Below, piece after piece: positions 16,108-24,254 of a DNA stretch of 64,000 nt. The translations under genes were made by a program, and so were the position numbers. This stretch comes from Alcaligenaceae bacterium (lineage in GTDB: Bacteria > Pseudomonadota > Gammaproteobacteria > Burkholderiales > Burkholderiaceae_B): NCBI GenBank assembly GCA_013416455.1, contig JACCES010000001.1, positions 558,001 through 622,000 on the forward strand, read 5' to 3'. The notes under the pieces are model-generated. The model was not told the origin of the DNA. It worked only from the letters and a program-made list of their open reading frames with translations, and did no database searches. Within the stretch, counting starts at the first letter, position 1; every line of letters starts with the position of its first letter.

Positions 16108-17508
16108 ATGCACGAAGGCATGGACAAGACGCTCACCCAATCTCTGGCCGAATTCATCATCGGGCTGGACGCCCGGGACGTTCCTGCGCAAGGCATAGAA
16201 CACGCACGCACCGCCATCATAGACAGTGTCGGCTGCACTCTTGCAGGCTTGAATGAGCCTGCGGCAAAGCTCACCGCCGATTGGGGCGGGAGAGAAGGCG
16301 CGGCACCGCGGGCGACCGTACTGGGGCGGGGCTATATGAGTTCGCCGGGCATCGCGGCGCTCATCAATGGGACGGCCAGCCACGCTCTCGACTACGACGA
16401 CGTGAGCCCTCCGATGATAGGGCATCCCAGCGCCCCGCTGGTTCCCGCGCTGCTGGCCGCGGGCGAAGCCGCACACGCTTCCGGGCTGAAGGTACTGGCG
16501 GCATATGTAGTGGGGCTGGATGTCTCGGCGCGCATAGGCCGTCTGATGAACCCCGCGCACTACGCCCATGGGTGGCATGCGACGAGCACCCTGGGCGCAC
16601 TGGCCGCCGCCGCCGGCGCGTCGCGCTTGCTGGGGCTGAACGAAGAACAAATCCGCCATGCGCTGGGAATTGCCGCATCAGGCGCAGCCGGCATACGCAA
16701 GAACTTCGGTTCCATGGTGAAGCCCCTGCATGCCGGCCAGGCCGCGCGTTGCGGCATAGAGGCGGCATTTCTGGCACGCAGCGGTTTCGATGCCGACCCT
16801 TACATCCTGGATGGCCAGCATGGCTTTCTGGACGTATTCCGCGGCCAGGCGGCTAACGCACCGGACGCCTCGTCCATTCGATTTTCGGCGGATCAACCTT
16901 TGGAAATCATTGAAAGCGGCGTAGGTATCAAACAGTATGCGTGCTGCGGATGCGTGCATACCGCGCTGGACGTTGTTCGCGCACTGATGCAAAAACACGG
17001 CTTCACCGGCCAAGAGGTCGAAGAAGTGAACTGTGGGGTCAACGCCCTGGCTCCTCAGGTCCTCATCCATCACAACGCGCAAACCGGGCTGCAAGGGAAG
17101 TTCAGTATGGAATACAGCGTCGCCGTGACCCTATTGGACGGACATGCGGGGCCTCGTCAGTTTGAAGACTCTCGAGTCCTGCTACCCGATGTCCAAGAGC
17201 TCCAGAAACGCATCCATATGCATACGGACCCGGCACTCCCCATCAATCATGGCGTCTTTCCCTCGAAGGTCACCGTCACGCTGAAAAATGGCGCGCAGTG
17301 GTCGGGGGAGGCACACAAAGCGATCGGCATGCATCCCAGCCTTCCCTTGTCCGACCAGGACATCGATACAAAATTCCTGGGCTGCGCCACTTACGCCCTG
17401 GATGCTCAAACCGCTGAAGAAGCGTTGAAATCGTTGCGCGGCCTGGAGCATATGCCCGACCTGAGCACCGTAATGCCCTTGTTGGCAGGCAGGAGCGCCG
17501 TCCAATGA
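16108..17508 (+). CDS. MmgE/PrpD family protein (2-methylcitrate dehydratase-like)
   Basis: A 466-residue protein of the MmgE/PrpD fold, which includes 2-methylcitrate dehydratase, cis-aconitate decarboxylase and iminodisuccinate epimerase. Family signatures are GTASHALDYDDV (about 90-101), GWHATSTLGAL (about 152-162), KNFGSMVKPLHAGQAARCG and the late GHAGPRQFED region. The family acts on tri- and dicarboxylates, so a carboxylic acid substrate is likely but cannot be specified. Start is ATG 16108; ATG 16120 (MDKTLT) is an alternative with a GAAGG nearby. Its stop overlaps the SDR start (ATGA), implying translational coupling. Confidence 0.9.
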   Translation: MHEGMDKTLTQSLAEFIIGLDARDVPAQGIEHARTAIIDSVGCTLAGLNEPAAKLTADWGGREGAAPRATVLGRGYMSSPGIAALINGTASHALDYDDVSPPMIGHPSAPLVPALLAAGEAAHASGLKVLAAYVVGLDVSARIGRLMNPAHYAHGWHATSTLGALAAAAGASRLLGLNEEQIRHALGIAASGAAGIRKNFGSMVKPLHAGQAARCGIEAAFLARSGFDADPYILDGQHGFLDVFRGQAANAPDASSIRFSADQPLEIIESGVGIKQYACCGCVHTALDVVRALMQKHGFTGQEVEEVNCGVNALAPQVLIHHNAQTGLQGKFSMEYSVAVTLLDGHAGPRQFEDSRVLLPDVQELQKRIHMHTDPALPINHGVFPSKVTVTLKNGAQWSGEAHKAIGMHPSLPLSDQDIDTKFLGCATYALDAQTAEEALKSLRGLEHMPDLSTVMPLLAGRSAVQ

Positions 17509-18272
17509 ACGATACATCTCGCCCACTTGCGGGGCGCGTCGCGCTGGTGACCGGCTCGGGGCGCAACGTCGGCGCTGCCATTGCCATGCACTTGTCCCGG
17601 GCCGGAGCCGCGGTGGCAGTGAACGGCCACCGAGACACGGAGGCTCTGCAGAGAATAGAGGACCGCTTGCGAGAGCGGGGCGGCCAGGCATGCGTAGCGA
17701 TTGGCAATGTCGGCAAGTCAGCCGAAGTGGACCGCATGGTGCGTCACATCGAAGAAACACTGGGCTCGATAGACATTGTCGTCTCCAACGCCGCCATACG
17801 CCCCATGCACGCCTTGCTGGACATCACGGATGAAGACTGGAATCGCGTCATCGCAACGAATCTGAGTGCGTCATTCTTTCTCGCCCGACGCACCCTGCCC
17901 GGCATGCTGCGGAATAAATGGGGGCGCTTCATCCATATCTCGGGCCTGGACGGCTTTACCGGGCACATGCCCCTGCGCGCCCACAATGTGGCATGCAAGG
18001 CTGGAGTCGTCGCTCTGGCAAAAGCCATCGCACGCGAATTCGGCGGGCAAGGGATCACCGCTAACACTGTTGCCCCCGGTGCCATCGACACCGAGCGTGA
18101 CTGGTCTCAATACGCTCATTTCGATATCGACGAGGTGTTGAAGGACATACCGGTATCCCGGCTGGGCACCGTCGACGATGTTGCCCAGGCTTGCGTTTAT
18201 CTAAGCACGGATGCTGCCAGCTTCGTATCCGGCCAGACCATCCATGTGAACGGCGGCCAGTACATGTTCTGA
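17505..18272 (+). CDS. SDR-family protein with catalytic Tyr replaced by Asn
   Basis: A 255-residue short-chain dehydrogenase/reductase-like protein. The nucleotide-binding TGSGRNVG motif (16-23), the NAAIRP segment (about 95) and the catalytic-type Ser146 (HISGLDG) are present, and the C-terminal SFVSGQTIHVNGGQ is classical. The YxxxK site reads NVACK: Lys165 is kept but the tyrosine position 161 is Asn (codon AAT, one base from TAT). Without that Tyr normal hydride-transfer chemistry should fail or be strongly altered. Last gene of the ComA-like operon, overlapping MmgE/PrpD by four bases. Confidence 0.88.
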   Translation: MNDTSRPLAGRVALVTGSGRNVGAAIAMHLSRAGAAVAVNGHRDTEALQRIEDRLRERGGQACVAIGNVGKSAEVDRMVRHIEETLGSIDIVVSNAAIRPMHALLDITDEDWNRVIATNLSASFFLARRTLPGMLRNKWGRFIHISGLDGFTGHMPLRAHNVACKAGVVALAKAIAREFGGQGITANTVAPGAIDTERDWSQYAHFDIDEVLKDIPVSRLGTVDDVAQACVYLSTDAASFVSGQTIHVNGGQYMF

Positions 18273-18329
18273 CCGGCGGAACAAACGGCCGGCTCCCCAA
18301 GCCATGGCGACCCCGCATGCCGCCCCGGC

Positions 18330-19358
18330 CTACCCCGTCCCCCGCACGACCAATTTCGGCTGGAAACTGACGTCCTGCGCGTCGTCGCCGGCGGCGCCCG
18401 GTTGCCTGTCGTTCACACTGAGCTGGCGCAGCAGCAATGATGCGCCGGTGGCGGCCATATCCTGTACCGGCAGGCTGACACAGGTGATGCCGGGGCCCCA
18501 CAGCCTGAACCAGGGGGGGTCGTGATAACCCACCAGGGCCAGCTGTTCCGGCACGCGCACGTGCCGTTCCTGGATGGCGGCCAGCGCCCCCAGCGTCAGC
18601 TGCGAACTGGCCAGCACGACGCCGGTGGGGGGCTGTGGCAGATCGAGCAGCCGGGACATGGCAGCGTGGCCGAATTCAGGCCTGGGAGTGCCTTGCTGTA
18701 TCAAGGATTCATCCACCGGGATGCCGCCCTGCGACATGGCCTCGCGGTAGCCCGCTTCACGCGCCTTGCCGGTGCTCAGGCTGCTGAAGCCGGCGATGAG
18801 CGCGATCCGCGCATGGCCTTGTTCAATCAGGCGCTGGGTGGCCAGCGCGATACCCGCGCGCTCGTCCACCTTGACGGCGGCGGTATGCAGCTTCGGATGC
18901 TGACGCAGCAGCTGAATGGCCGGAATCGACGACAGCAGGTCGATCGATTCCTTGCGCATGTTCGCCGTGGGCGCGATGATCACGCCCGCCACCCGCGCTT
19001 CCCGCAAGCTCTGCACGTGCTTGAGCTCTATGCCGGGATCGTCTTCCGAAGTGGCCAGCACGAGCTTGTAGCTATGCGCCAGAAAAGCGGCCGCCAGGGT
19101 TGCCATGGTGGCGCTGTAGAAATCGTTCTGGACGTCCGGGAAAATGACGCCGATGAGCTCGCTGCGGGTCCGGCGCAGCATGCGGGCGCCGGAATTGGGT
19201 ATGTAGCCCAGTTCGAGCGCCGCCTGCTTGACACGCTCGCGCGTCCTGGCCTGCACGGAAGGCATGTCGCGCAAGGCGCGGGACACCGTGGGATGGGACA
19301 GCCCGAGGTGTTCCGCGATGTCCTTGATCGTGATGTCGCTTCCGCGCTTTATTGACAT
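18330..19358 (-). CDS. LacI-family transcriptional regulator
   Basis: A 342-residue LacI-type repressor. The N-terminal helix-turn-helix and hinge are clear (ITIKDIAEHLGLSHPTVSRAL, then the YIPNSGARML hinge-helix region), followed by a periplasmic-binding-protein-like effector domain starting at ELIGVIFPDVQNDFYS. The start at 19358 gives the standard short N-terminus; the longer frame upstream lacks family similarity. It lies downstream of, and in the same direction as, the enolase-like and kinase genes (135 bp gap). Paired palindromes at 22043 and 22130, upstream of the enolase-like gene, look like its operators. The effector may be a sugar acid or phosphate ester, but this is inference. Confidence 0.92.
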   Translation of the reverse strand: MSIKRGSDITIKDIAEHLGLSHPTVSRALRDMPSVQARTRERVKQAALELGYIPNSGARMLRRTRSELIGVIFPDVQNDFYSATMATLAAAFLAHSYKLVLATSEDDPGIELKHVQSLREARVAGVIIAPTANMRKESIDLLSSIPAIQLLRQHPKLHTAAVKVDERAGIALATQRLIEQGHARIALIAGFSSLSTGKAREAGYREAMSQGGIPVDESLIQQGTPRPEFGHAAMSRLLDLPQPPTGVVLASSQLTLGALAAIQERHVRVPEQLALVGYHDPPWFRLWGPGITCVSLPVQDMAATGASLLLRQLSVNDRQPGAAGDDAQDVSFQPKLVVRGTG

Positions 19359-19492
19359 ATTGCAGGAACTTCTCGGCCGGATGGCGATGAATGCCGCAAT
19401 GACTTGGCCGCTCATTTTACGGCATGTGACCACGCGCCCGCGCGCACGCCCCCTTCAGCGGCGACGCCGCGCCTTCCGCCGGTTTCCCGGGT

Positions 19493-20629
19493 TCATCCGG
19501 CCAGTGCGCCGCCCCACACCTGCGCAATTTCGGCAAGCGTGGCCGGTGGACGCAGGATCATGGGACGCGCCACATGGCGCACCGCATCCCGATCGGATTC
19601 CCGCGTCAGGTATTCAACGGTGGATTTGCCATCGACACGCGCCAGGAACAGGGCGGGCAACAGCTTTGCCGCCCGCCGTTCGAGCGCCTGCGGAGCCTCC
19701 CAGTCGACCTGCTGAAGATAGGCCTGCCTGAATGCCATGAAGGCTTGCAGATAGTCGTGCCGCTTGTCCCGGCGCACCAGGCATTTCAGCAGAAGGTGAT
19801 TGAGGCAGAAGGCCACATCGAAGGCGGGATCGCCGAACCAGGCGCATTCGGCGTCGAGAAAAACGGGAGACTCGGGCCCGACGAGGATGTTCTTCGGACT
19901 GATGTCGCCATGCACCAGGGCAAGATGCGTATTGAGGGTAGTGTCCGCCAGATCATGCAAGACGGAAGATAGATCCGGATGCGCCTGCGCCGTCGCGATC
20001 AGGTAGGGCTCCAGGCGTATCTGATGGAAGATGTCATCGTTCTGGAAGCATTCCGCAATGGCGGGGTCACGGGTCGACGCCGAATGCAGCGTACCCAGCA
20101 GCGCCGCCACCGCGGGGGCGACGCGTTCGTCGACATGGCCCGCCAGCAACTGGCTTTTCCACACCGGATGCGTGCCGCCGTCCAGGTATTCCATTGCAAA
20201 TGCGCCGAGCTCCGGATCATGGGCGATGGGCTCGGGCACGGCCCGGGGCGCATGGGCGGCCGCGAAATTCAGCCATGCCCATTCATAGGCATTGCGCGAG
20301 GTGGGCGCCTGCCAGTCCTGAGCCACCTTCAGGCGCGGCAGCGCGCACTTCACGCATAATGTCCGTTCAGGCAAGGCGACGCGCCAGATGTCGGACGATA
20401 CGCCACCGGTCAGGGCTGTCCAGGCCGCCGGCGTGTCCCGGGCGGCCAGGCCCTGCGCAAGAAGAAAATCAAGCAGCTTGGGGTCGGGTCTTTGAGCCGT
20501 ATTGAAGAACTCCGGCCCGGAGGCCGGAGCTTCTCCGCCACAATGCAGGGGCGCCTTCGGCGCCGCATTGATATTGCCTCGCTTGGCCTCGTCCTGAAGG
20601 ACGAGGCTTGCGCTTTGTCGCGTGGTCAC
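19493..20629 (-). CDS. Small-molecule kinase of the aminoglycoside/choline/methylthioribose kinase fold
   Basis: A 378-residue phosphotransferase. The catalytic loop HGDISPKN and the metal site in FLDAECAWFGDPAFD are intact, so it should be an active small-molecule kinase. ALTGGVSSDIW near residue 65 is the nucleotide-binding loop. The start appears to be a GTG whose TG forms part of the enolase-like gene's stop (GTGA overlap), with GGAGGG about 8 bases upstream. The first ~45 residues are then encoded by an intergenic repeat with three hairpins (20502-20628) and look unlike kinase sequence. Coupling to the enolase-like gene suggests that one phosphorylates a hydroxy-acid and the other dehydrates or isomerises it; the substrate is unknown. 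Confidence 0.82.
   Translation of the reverse strand: MTTRQSASLVLQDEAKRGNINAAPKAPLHCGGEAPASGPEFFNTAQRPDPKLLDFLLAQGLAARDTPAAWTALTGGVSSDIWRVALPERTLCVKCALPRLKVAQDWQAPTSRNAYEWAWLNFAAAHAPRAVPEPIAHDPELGAFAMEYLDGGTHPVWKSQLLAGHVDERVAPAVAALLGTLHSASTRDPAIAECFQNDDIFHQIRLEPYLIATAQAHPDLSSVLHDLADTTLNTHLALVHGDISPKNILVGPESPVFLDAECAWFGDPAFDVAFCLNHLLLKCLVRRDKRHDYLQAFMAFRQAYLQQVDWEAPQALERRAAKLLPALFLARVDGKSTVEYLTRESDRDAVRHVARPMILRPPATLAEIAQVWGGALAG
20502..20628 (-). repeat. Three-hairpin intergenic repeat, copy A (most complete)
   Basis: Read on the minus strand it starts with the TGA stop of the enolase-like gene (TGACCACGCG). Hairpin I is GCCTCGTCCT/AGGACGAGGC (20586-20607). Hairpin II has AATGC...GGCGCC outer and inner arms (about 20542-20570). 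Hairpin III is CTCCGGCC/GGCCGGAG flanked by GAA/TTC (about 20504-20536). Copies B (47154-47276), C (52442-52501) and E (24202-24254) share its start and end blocks. This copy is read through in frame by the downstream kinase gene. Confidence 0.75.
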
Positions 20630-21927
20630 GATGCGTTCCCTCCGGCCAGCGCCTTCATGCCCGCATAGGGCGCGGCGGTTTCCATTTCGATGCGCAACAG
20701 CTGATTGTATTTGCAGACCGTGCTGGAAGTGCGCAGCGAGCCGATCTTGATCTGGCCCACTGCGGTGCCGACTGCCAGGTCCGCAATGAAGGGATCTTCG
20801 GTTTCGCCCGAGCGGGCCGAAATGATGGGTGCGTAGCCGGCCGCTTTTGCCTGCGCGATGACGTCCAGTGTGCCGGACAATGTGCCGTTCTGATTGACCT
20901 TTACCAGGACACCGTTGGCGACGCCGCTTGCCATCCCCCTGCCCAGGCGTTCGCCGTTCGTGGTGAACAGGTCATCGCCGACGAGCTGGACGCGCTTGGC
21001 CAGGCGCGATGACAAGGCTTTCCAGCCCTCCCAGTCTTCTTCGTCCAGTCCATCTTCGATGGATACCACAGGGTAGTCCTTCACCCATTGCTCCATCATG
21101 TCTATCATGCCCTCCGAGTCGAGTTTTCTGCCTTCCCTGGCCAGGTGGTAGCGCCCATCCTCCGCCTTGAATGCGGTGGCCGCCACATCGATGGCTATTG
21201 CCATATCCTGGCCCGGCGTCAGGCCTGCGGCTTCGATGCTTTTGAGCATGAGTTCCAGGGCCTGCGTAGAACGCTCATATCCCGGGCTCAAGCCGCCCTC
21301 ATCCGCCAGCAGGGTGGGCAGGCCAAGCTGCCTGCACTGTTCGGCCGCGGCATTGCGCACCCTCGACACCAGATGGATGGCGTCTTCGATGCTGGCCGCA
21401 CGGACGGGTATGGCGAGAAAGTCCTGGACGTCCATCCCCCGGCCGGCATGCAGCCCGCCGCTGAGGATATTCACCATGGGCACCGGCATCTCGATCCGGG
21501 CGGTGCCCGACAGTTCCGCGATGCGCGCATGCAGGGCCTGCCTTGCCGCCGCCGCCGCGGCGCGGCAAACGGCAATGGAAGTGCCGAGCACCGCATTTGC
21601 CCCGAGCCGCTTCAATTGGGCCGTGCCGTCCAGCTCACGCAGCCGATCGTCGATGCCGCGCTGGTCGCCGGCATCGCATCCGCCCAGCGCGGCGGCGATT
21701 TCCGTGTTGACGTTCTGAACCGCCTTGCGCACACCGAGCCCAGCGTAATGCAGGGGATCGCCGTCGCGCAGTTCATGCGCTTCGGCTGTGCCCGTCGAAG
21801 CGCCGGAAGGCACCGCCGCCCTTCCGAAGCTGCCGTCCGCCAGGGTGACGTCCACTTCAACGGTCGGGCGTCCCCGCGAATCCAGAATCTGGCGGCCTTG
21901 GATGCCTGCTATCGATGTGCGTGTCAT
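20626..21927 (-). CDS. Enolase paralogue with altered active site
   Basis: A 433-residue enolase-family protein (DSRGRPTVEVDV, then VPSGASTG near the start). Enolase metal ligands are kept: Asp in AIDVAATAF, Glu in SIEDGLDEEDW, Asp in VGDDLFTTN; the general-base Lys (VLVKVNQNGTLSGT) and the DEGGLSP Glu are also present. Two usually invariant active-site positions differ: the HRSGE block reads ARSGE (His to Ala), and the QEF block of the substrate loop reads QDF (Glu to Asp). This suggests a specialised relative rather than the glycolytic enzyme. Start at 21927 (MTRTSIAGIQG) fits the family; 21939 is possible. It is coupled to the kinase by a GTGA overlap. Confidence 0.85.
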   Translation of the reverse strand: MTRTSIAGIQGRQILDSRGRPTVEVDVTLADGSFGRAAVPSGASTGTAEAHELRDGDPLHYAGLGVRKAVQNVNTEIAAALGGCDAGDQRGIDDRLRELDGTAQLKRLGANAVLGTSIAVCRAAAAAARQALHARIAELSGTARIEMPVPMVNILSGGLHAGRGMDVQDFLAIPVRAASIEDAIHLVSRVRNAAAEQCRQLGLPTLLADEGGLSPGYERSTQALELMLKSIEAAGLTPGQDMAIAIDVAATAFKAEDGRYHLAREGRKLDSEGMIDMMEQWVKDYPVVSIEDGLDEEDWEGWKALSSRLAKRVQLVGDDLFTTNGERLGRGMASGVANGVLVKVNQNGTLSGTLDVIAQAKAAGYAPIISARSGETEDPFIADLAVGTAVGQIKIGSLRTSSTVCKYNQLLRIEMETAAPYAGMKALAGGNAS

Positions 21928-22042
21928 GATTGTTCTCATAGAAAGTGGACCGCTGCGCAGCCATGAATCCCGTCGACAGCCGCCGAGCTGCCGCATGCTG
22001 GCGGCATCCAAGCGCTCGAAAGCCAGTACCGTCATGGAAGGT

Positions 22043-22139
22043 ACACGTGTGCGAAACAAAAGAAGAATACTCCTCATCCAGGGGAATTTCCACGCTGCAA
22101 ACTATCATAACTACAAGGAATTCGTATTGCACACGTGTG
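22043..22139. promoter_or_regulatory. Pair of ACACGTGT palindromes, candidate LacI operators
   Basis: ACACGTGT occurs at 22043-22050 and, extended to CACACGTGTG, at 22130-22139, with centres 88 bp apart. They flank the likely promoter of the minus-strand enolase-like gene. LacI-family proteins bind even-numbered palindromes centred on CG and often use two sites for looping, and a LacI gene lies in the same cluster. Confidence 0.5.
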
Positions 22140-22157
22140 TTTTTCAGCATATTCTTG

Positions 22158-22652
22158 TCCGGCGCCGCGACACATCTATCGGGCGAAGCGTTCAAGCAGG
22201 CCACCGGCATCGATATGCAGCATGTATCCTACAAGGGCAGCTCGCCCGCGCTGAACGACGTCGCCGGCGGGCACGTCGACCTGATGTTCGATTCGCTGGC
22301 GTCCAGCAGCCCTTTCATTCAGGCGGGCAAACTGCGGGCCCTGGCCGTGACCACCGCCAGCCGCTCACCCGCCATGCCCGACGTTCCGTCAGTGGCCGAA
22401 GCGGGCGTGCCCGGCTACGACATCAGTACCTGGTATGGCCTGTGGGCGCCGGCGGGCACACCGGAAGCGATCGTGAAACTGCTGTCGGATGAGGCGGCCA
22501 AGGCATTCAATGACCCGGATGTGCGCGACCGCCTCTCCACCCTCGGCCTGCAGGCCACCACCAGCACCCCGCAGGAGTTCAGCCAGTTCAACCAGGACGA
22601 ACTGAAGAAATGGTCCGCCGTCGTCGAGCAGGCGGGGGTCACAGCGGAATGA
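22158..22652 (+). pseudogene. 5'-truncated Bug-family receptor gene (C-terminal half only)
   Basis: From about 22158 the plus strand encodes 164 residues of clear Bug sequence: GAATHLSGEAFKQATG, HVSYKGSSPALNDVAGGHVD, then STWYGLWAPAGTP and a normal C-terminus ending QAGVTAE. The first half, about 150 residues with signal peptide and the PYxAGGxxD site, is absent; upstream sequence in this frame is unrelated. No frameshift was seen within the remnant. It cannot be exported or bind ligand, so it is a remnant. The junction lies 18 bp after the second ACACGTGT palindrome, consistent with the enolase/kinase/LacI unit having replaced the upstream part. Confidence 0.85.
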
Positions 22653-22755
22653 TCGGAGAAGGGCTGCCGGCGGATCCGCGTGCCTGTCCATGCAGCAGTC
22701 TCAAGCAGAGCGGTCCAGCCCGACGACACGGATCCGTCCCGGCCGTGCTGCGATG

Positions 22756-24162
22756 CTAAAGCTCCGGCCTGCTGCCCACACAGCGCAGCAGTTCGTCCAG
22801 GTCGGCGCCCTCCCAGAGCCGGTCCACGCTTTCGATGAGGGCATCGGCGACATGGCCGAAGCCACTGCCTTCGAGCAGCCGCCTGACCTTCCGCCGGGTT
22901 TCCCGCTCAAGGGCCGAAGGGTCGTCCCGGTACCGGTCGGCATCGGGGTCTCCCGAAGGGCAGACACTGTGCAGGGACATCACCCCGCCGTCGCGGCGGC
23001 GCAGCACCAGCTCTACGTTGTAGATATCCGGATAGGCATCGGTATAAGGCTGGTGGGAGGCGACATGGATACGCCGGCACAGCTCCAGTATTTCGCCGCG
23101 TCCTATGCTTCCGGCTTCGTAGTCCGACAGGCTCACGCTTCCCTGGGCCAGCGCGCAGGCCACCCCGTAAGGCACATTGAACTGGGCATCGACGTTGTTG
23201 AACGGAATCTGATGGTAGGTCAGCACACCGGTTTCATAGATGCGGATGTCCACGCTTTCGATATGCTGCGGCCGCACGCCCGCCGCATGCGCCTCCAGCG
23301 CCAGATCCAGCGCCCCGTGCATGAAGCGGCAACAAGGGTAAGGCTTGATCGCCGTGTCCAGGGCATGCAGCCGGGTTCCCAGGGCTTCAGTGATTGCCGG
23401 CAGATCGATGGCCTTGCCATGGCCCATGGCATTGAAGAAACCGCCCTCGCCTTCGAGAATGGTCGCCGGCCCGGTGAAGCCTTCCGCGGCCAGGGCCGCC
23501 GCCAGCACGCCCGACTGCGCCGCCCGGCCGGGATGCAGGCGCTTGATCCATGAGCCGTCGCTGCGCCATTCCGTCAGGCCGCTGGCCTGCGTTCCGGCGA
23601 TCCCCAGCGCGCGGGTCAGCCCGGCGGGGTCCAGCCCCATCCCGACACCGGCCGCGAGCGCCGCGCCGAACACCCCGAATATGGCCGTGGGATGCATCCC
23701 GTGCTCGAAATGGCTGCCCCGATACGCAAGACCGAGGCGGCACATGATTTCGTAGCCGGCCAGCGTTGCCAGCAGGAAAGTCCTTCCGGACGCCCGGGAC
23801 AGCTCGCAGGCCGCCAGCGCCGCCGGCACGATGACCGCCCCGGGATGCAGGACCGCGACGCGGTGGTCGTCATCGAGTTCCAGCGCGTGGGAAAAAGCGC
23901 CGTTGAGCAGCGCGGCATCCTGCGCGGACGCCGATTTTCCGACACCGGCGACCGTCGCCGTTTTACCCGACCCCAGCCTGCCCAGCGCCCGTATCATGCT
24001 GTCGCTCGAATCCGCCCTGGCTCCGGCGACCATCACCGCCAGGGTATCCAGGACATATAGTTTGATGGGCTCGTGATCCGCCCTTGCCGGATTCGCGGCC
24101 AGCGCATGCGCGAACTCGGCGAAGCGGGCGGCTATGGGGGAAGCTGGCTGGCCTGGCGACAT
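22756..24162 (-). CDS. MmgE/PrpD family protein
   Basis: A 468-residue second member of the MmgE/PrpD family. Signatures include GAFSHALELDDDHR (about 90-103), HPGAVIVPAALA, SHFEHGMHPTAIFGVFGAA, and KRLHPGRAAQSGVLAA in the position of the KPLHAG block of the other copy. It is not a close duplicate of the 16-kb copy. The start at 24162 follows AGGAAAATCATC; the longer upstream frame runs into the MocR gene antisense and is not credible. It lies downstream of the MocR regulator in the same direction (89-bp gap containing repeat copy E) and converges on the Bug remnant, suggesting an original regulator-enzyme-receptor module. Confidence 0.9.
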   Translation of the reverse strand: MSPGQPASPIAARFAEFAHALAANPARADHEPIKLYVLDTLAVMVAGARADSSDSMIRALGRLGSGKTATVAGVGKSASAQDAALLNGAFSHALELDDDHRVAVLHPGAVIVPAALAACELSRASGRTFLLATLAGYEIMCRLGLAYRGSHFEHGMHPTAIFGVFGAALAAGVGMGLDPAGLTRALGIAGTQASGLTEWRSDGSWIKRLHPGRAAQSGVLAAALAAEGFTGPATILEGEGGFFNAMGHGKAIDLPAITEALGTRLHALDTAIKPYPCCRFMHGALDLALEAHAAGVRPQHIESVDIRIYETGVLTYHQIPFNNVDAQFNVPYGVACALAQGSVSLSDYEAGSIGRGEILELCRRIHVASHQPYTDAYPDIYNVELVLRRRDGGVMSLHSVCPSGDPDADRYRDDPSALERETRRKVRRLLEGSGFGHVADALIESVDRLWEGADLDELLRCVGSRPEL

Positions 24163-24201
24163 GATGATTTTCCTGATTGAAAGAAGTCGTGAACGGTTTG
24201 G

Positions 24202-24254
24202 GGAAAGACCGGCCAGCGGCCGGCGCTTTTTCGCCACAGGTTTGCGCGGGGTCA
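24202..24254 (-). repeat. Intergenic repeat, copy E (short form)
   Basis: Read on the minus strand it begins exactly with the MocR stop codon, TGACCCCGCG. It then goes straight to the TGTGGCG block and a terminal hairpin CCGGCC/GGCCGG with AAAG/CTTT extensions. Hairpins I and II of copy A are missing. Confidence 0.6.
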
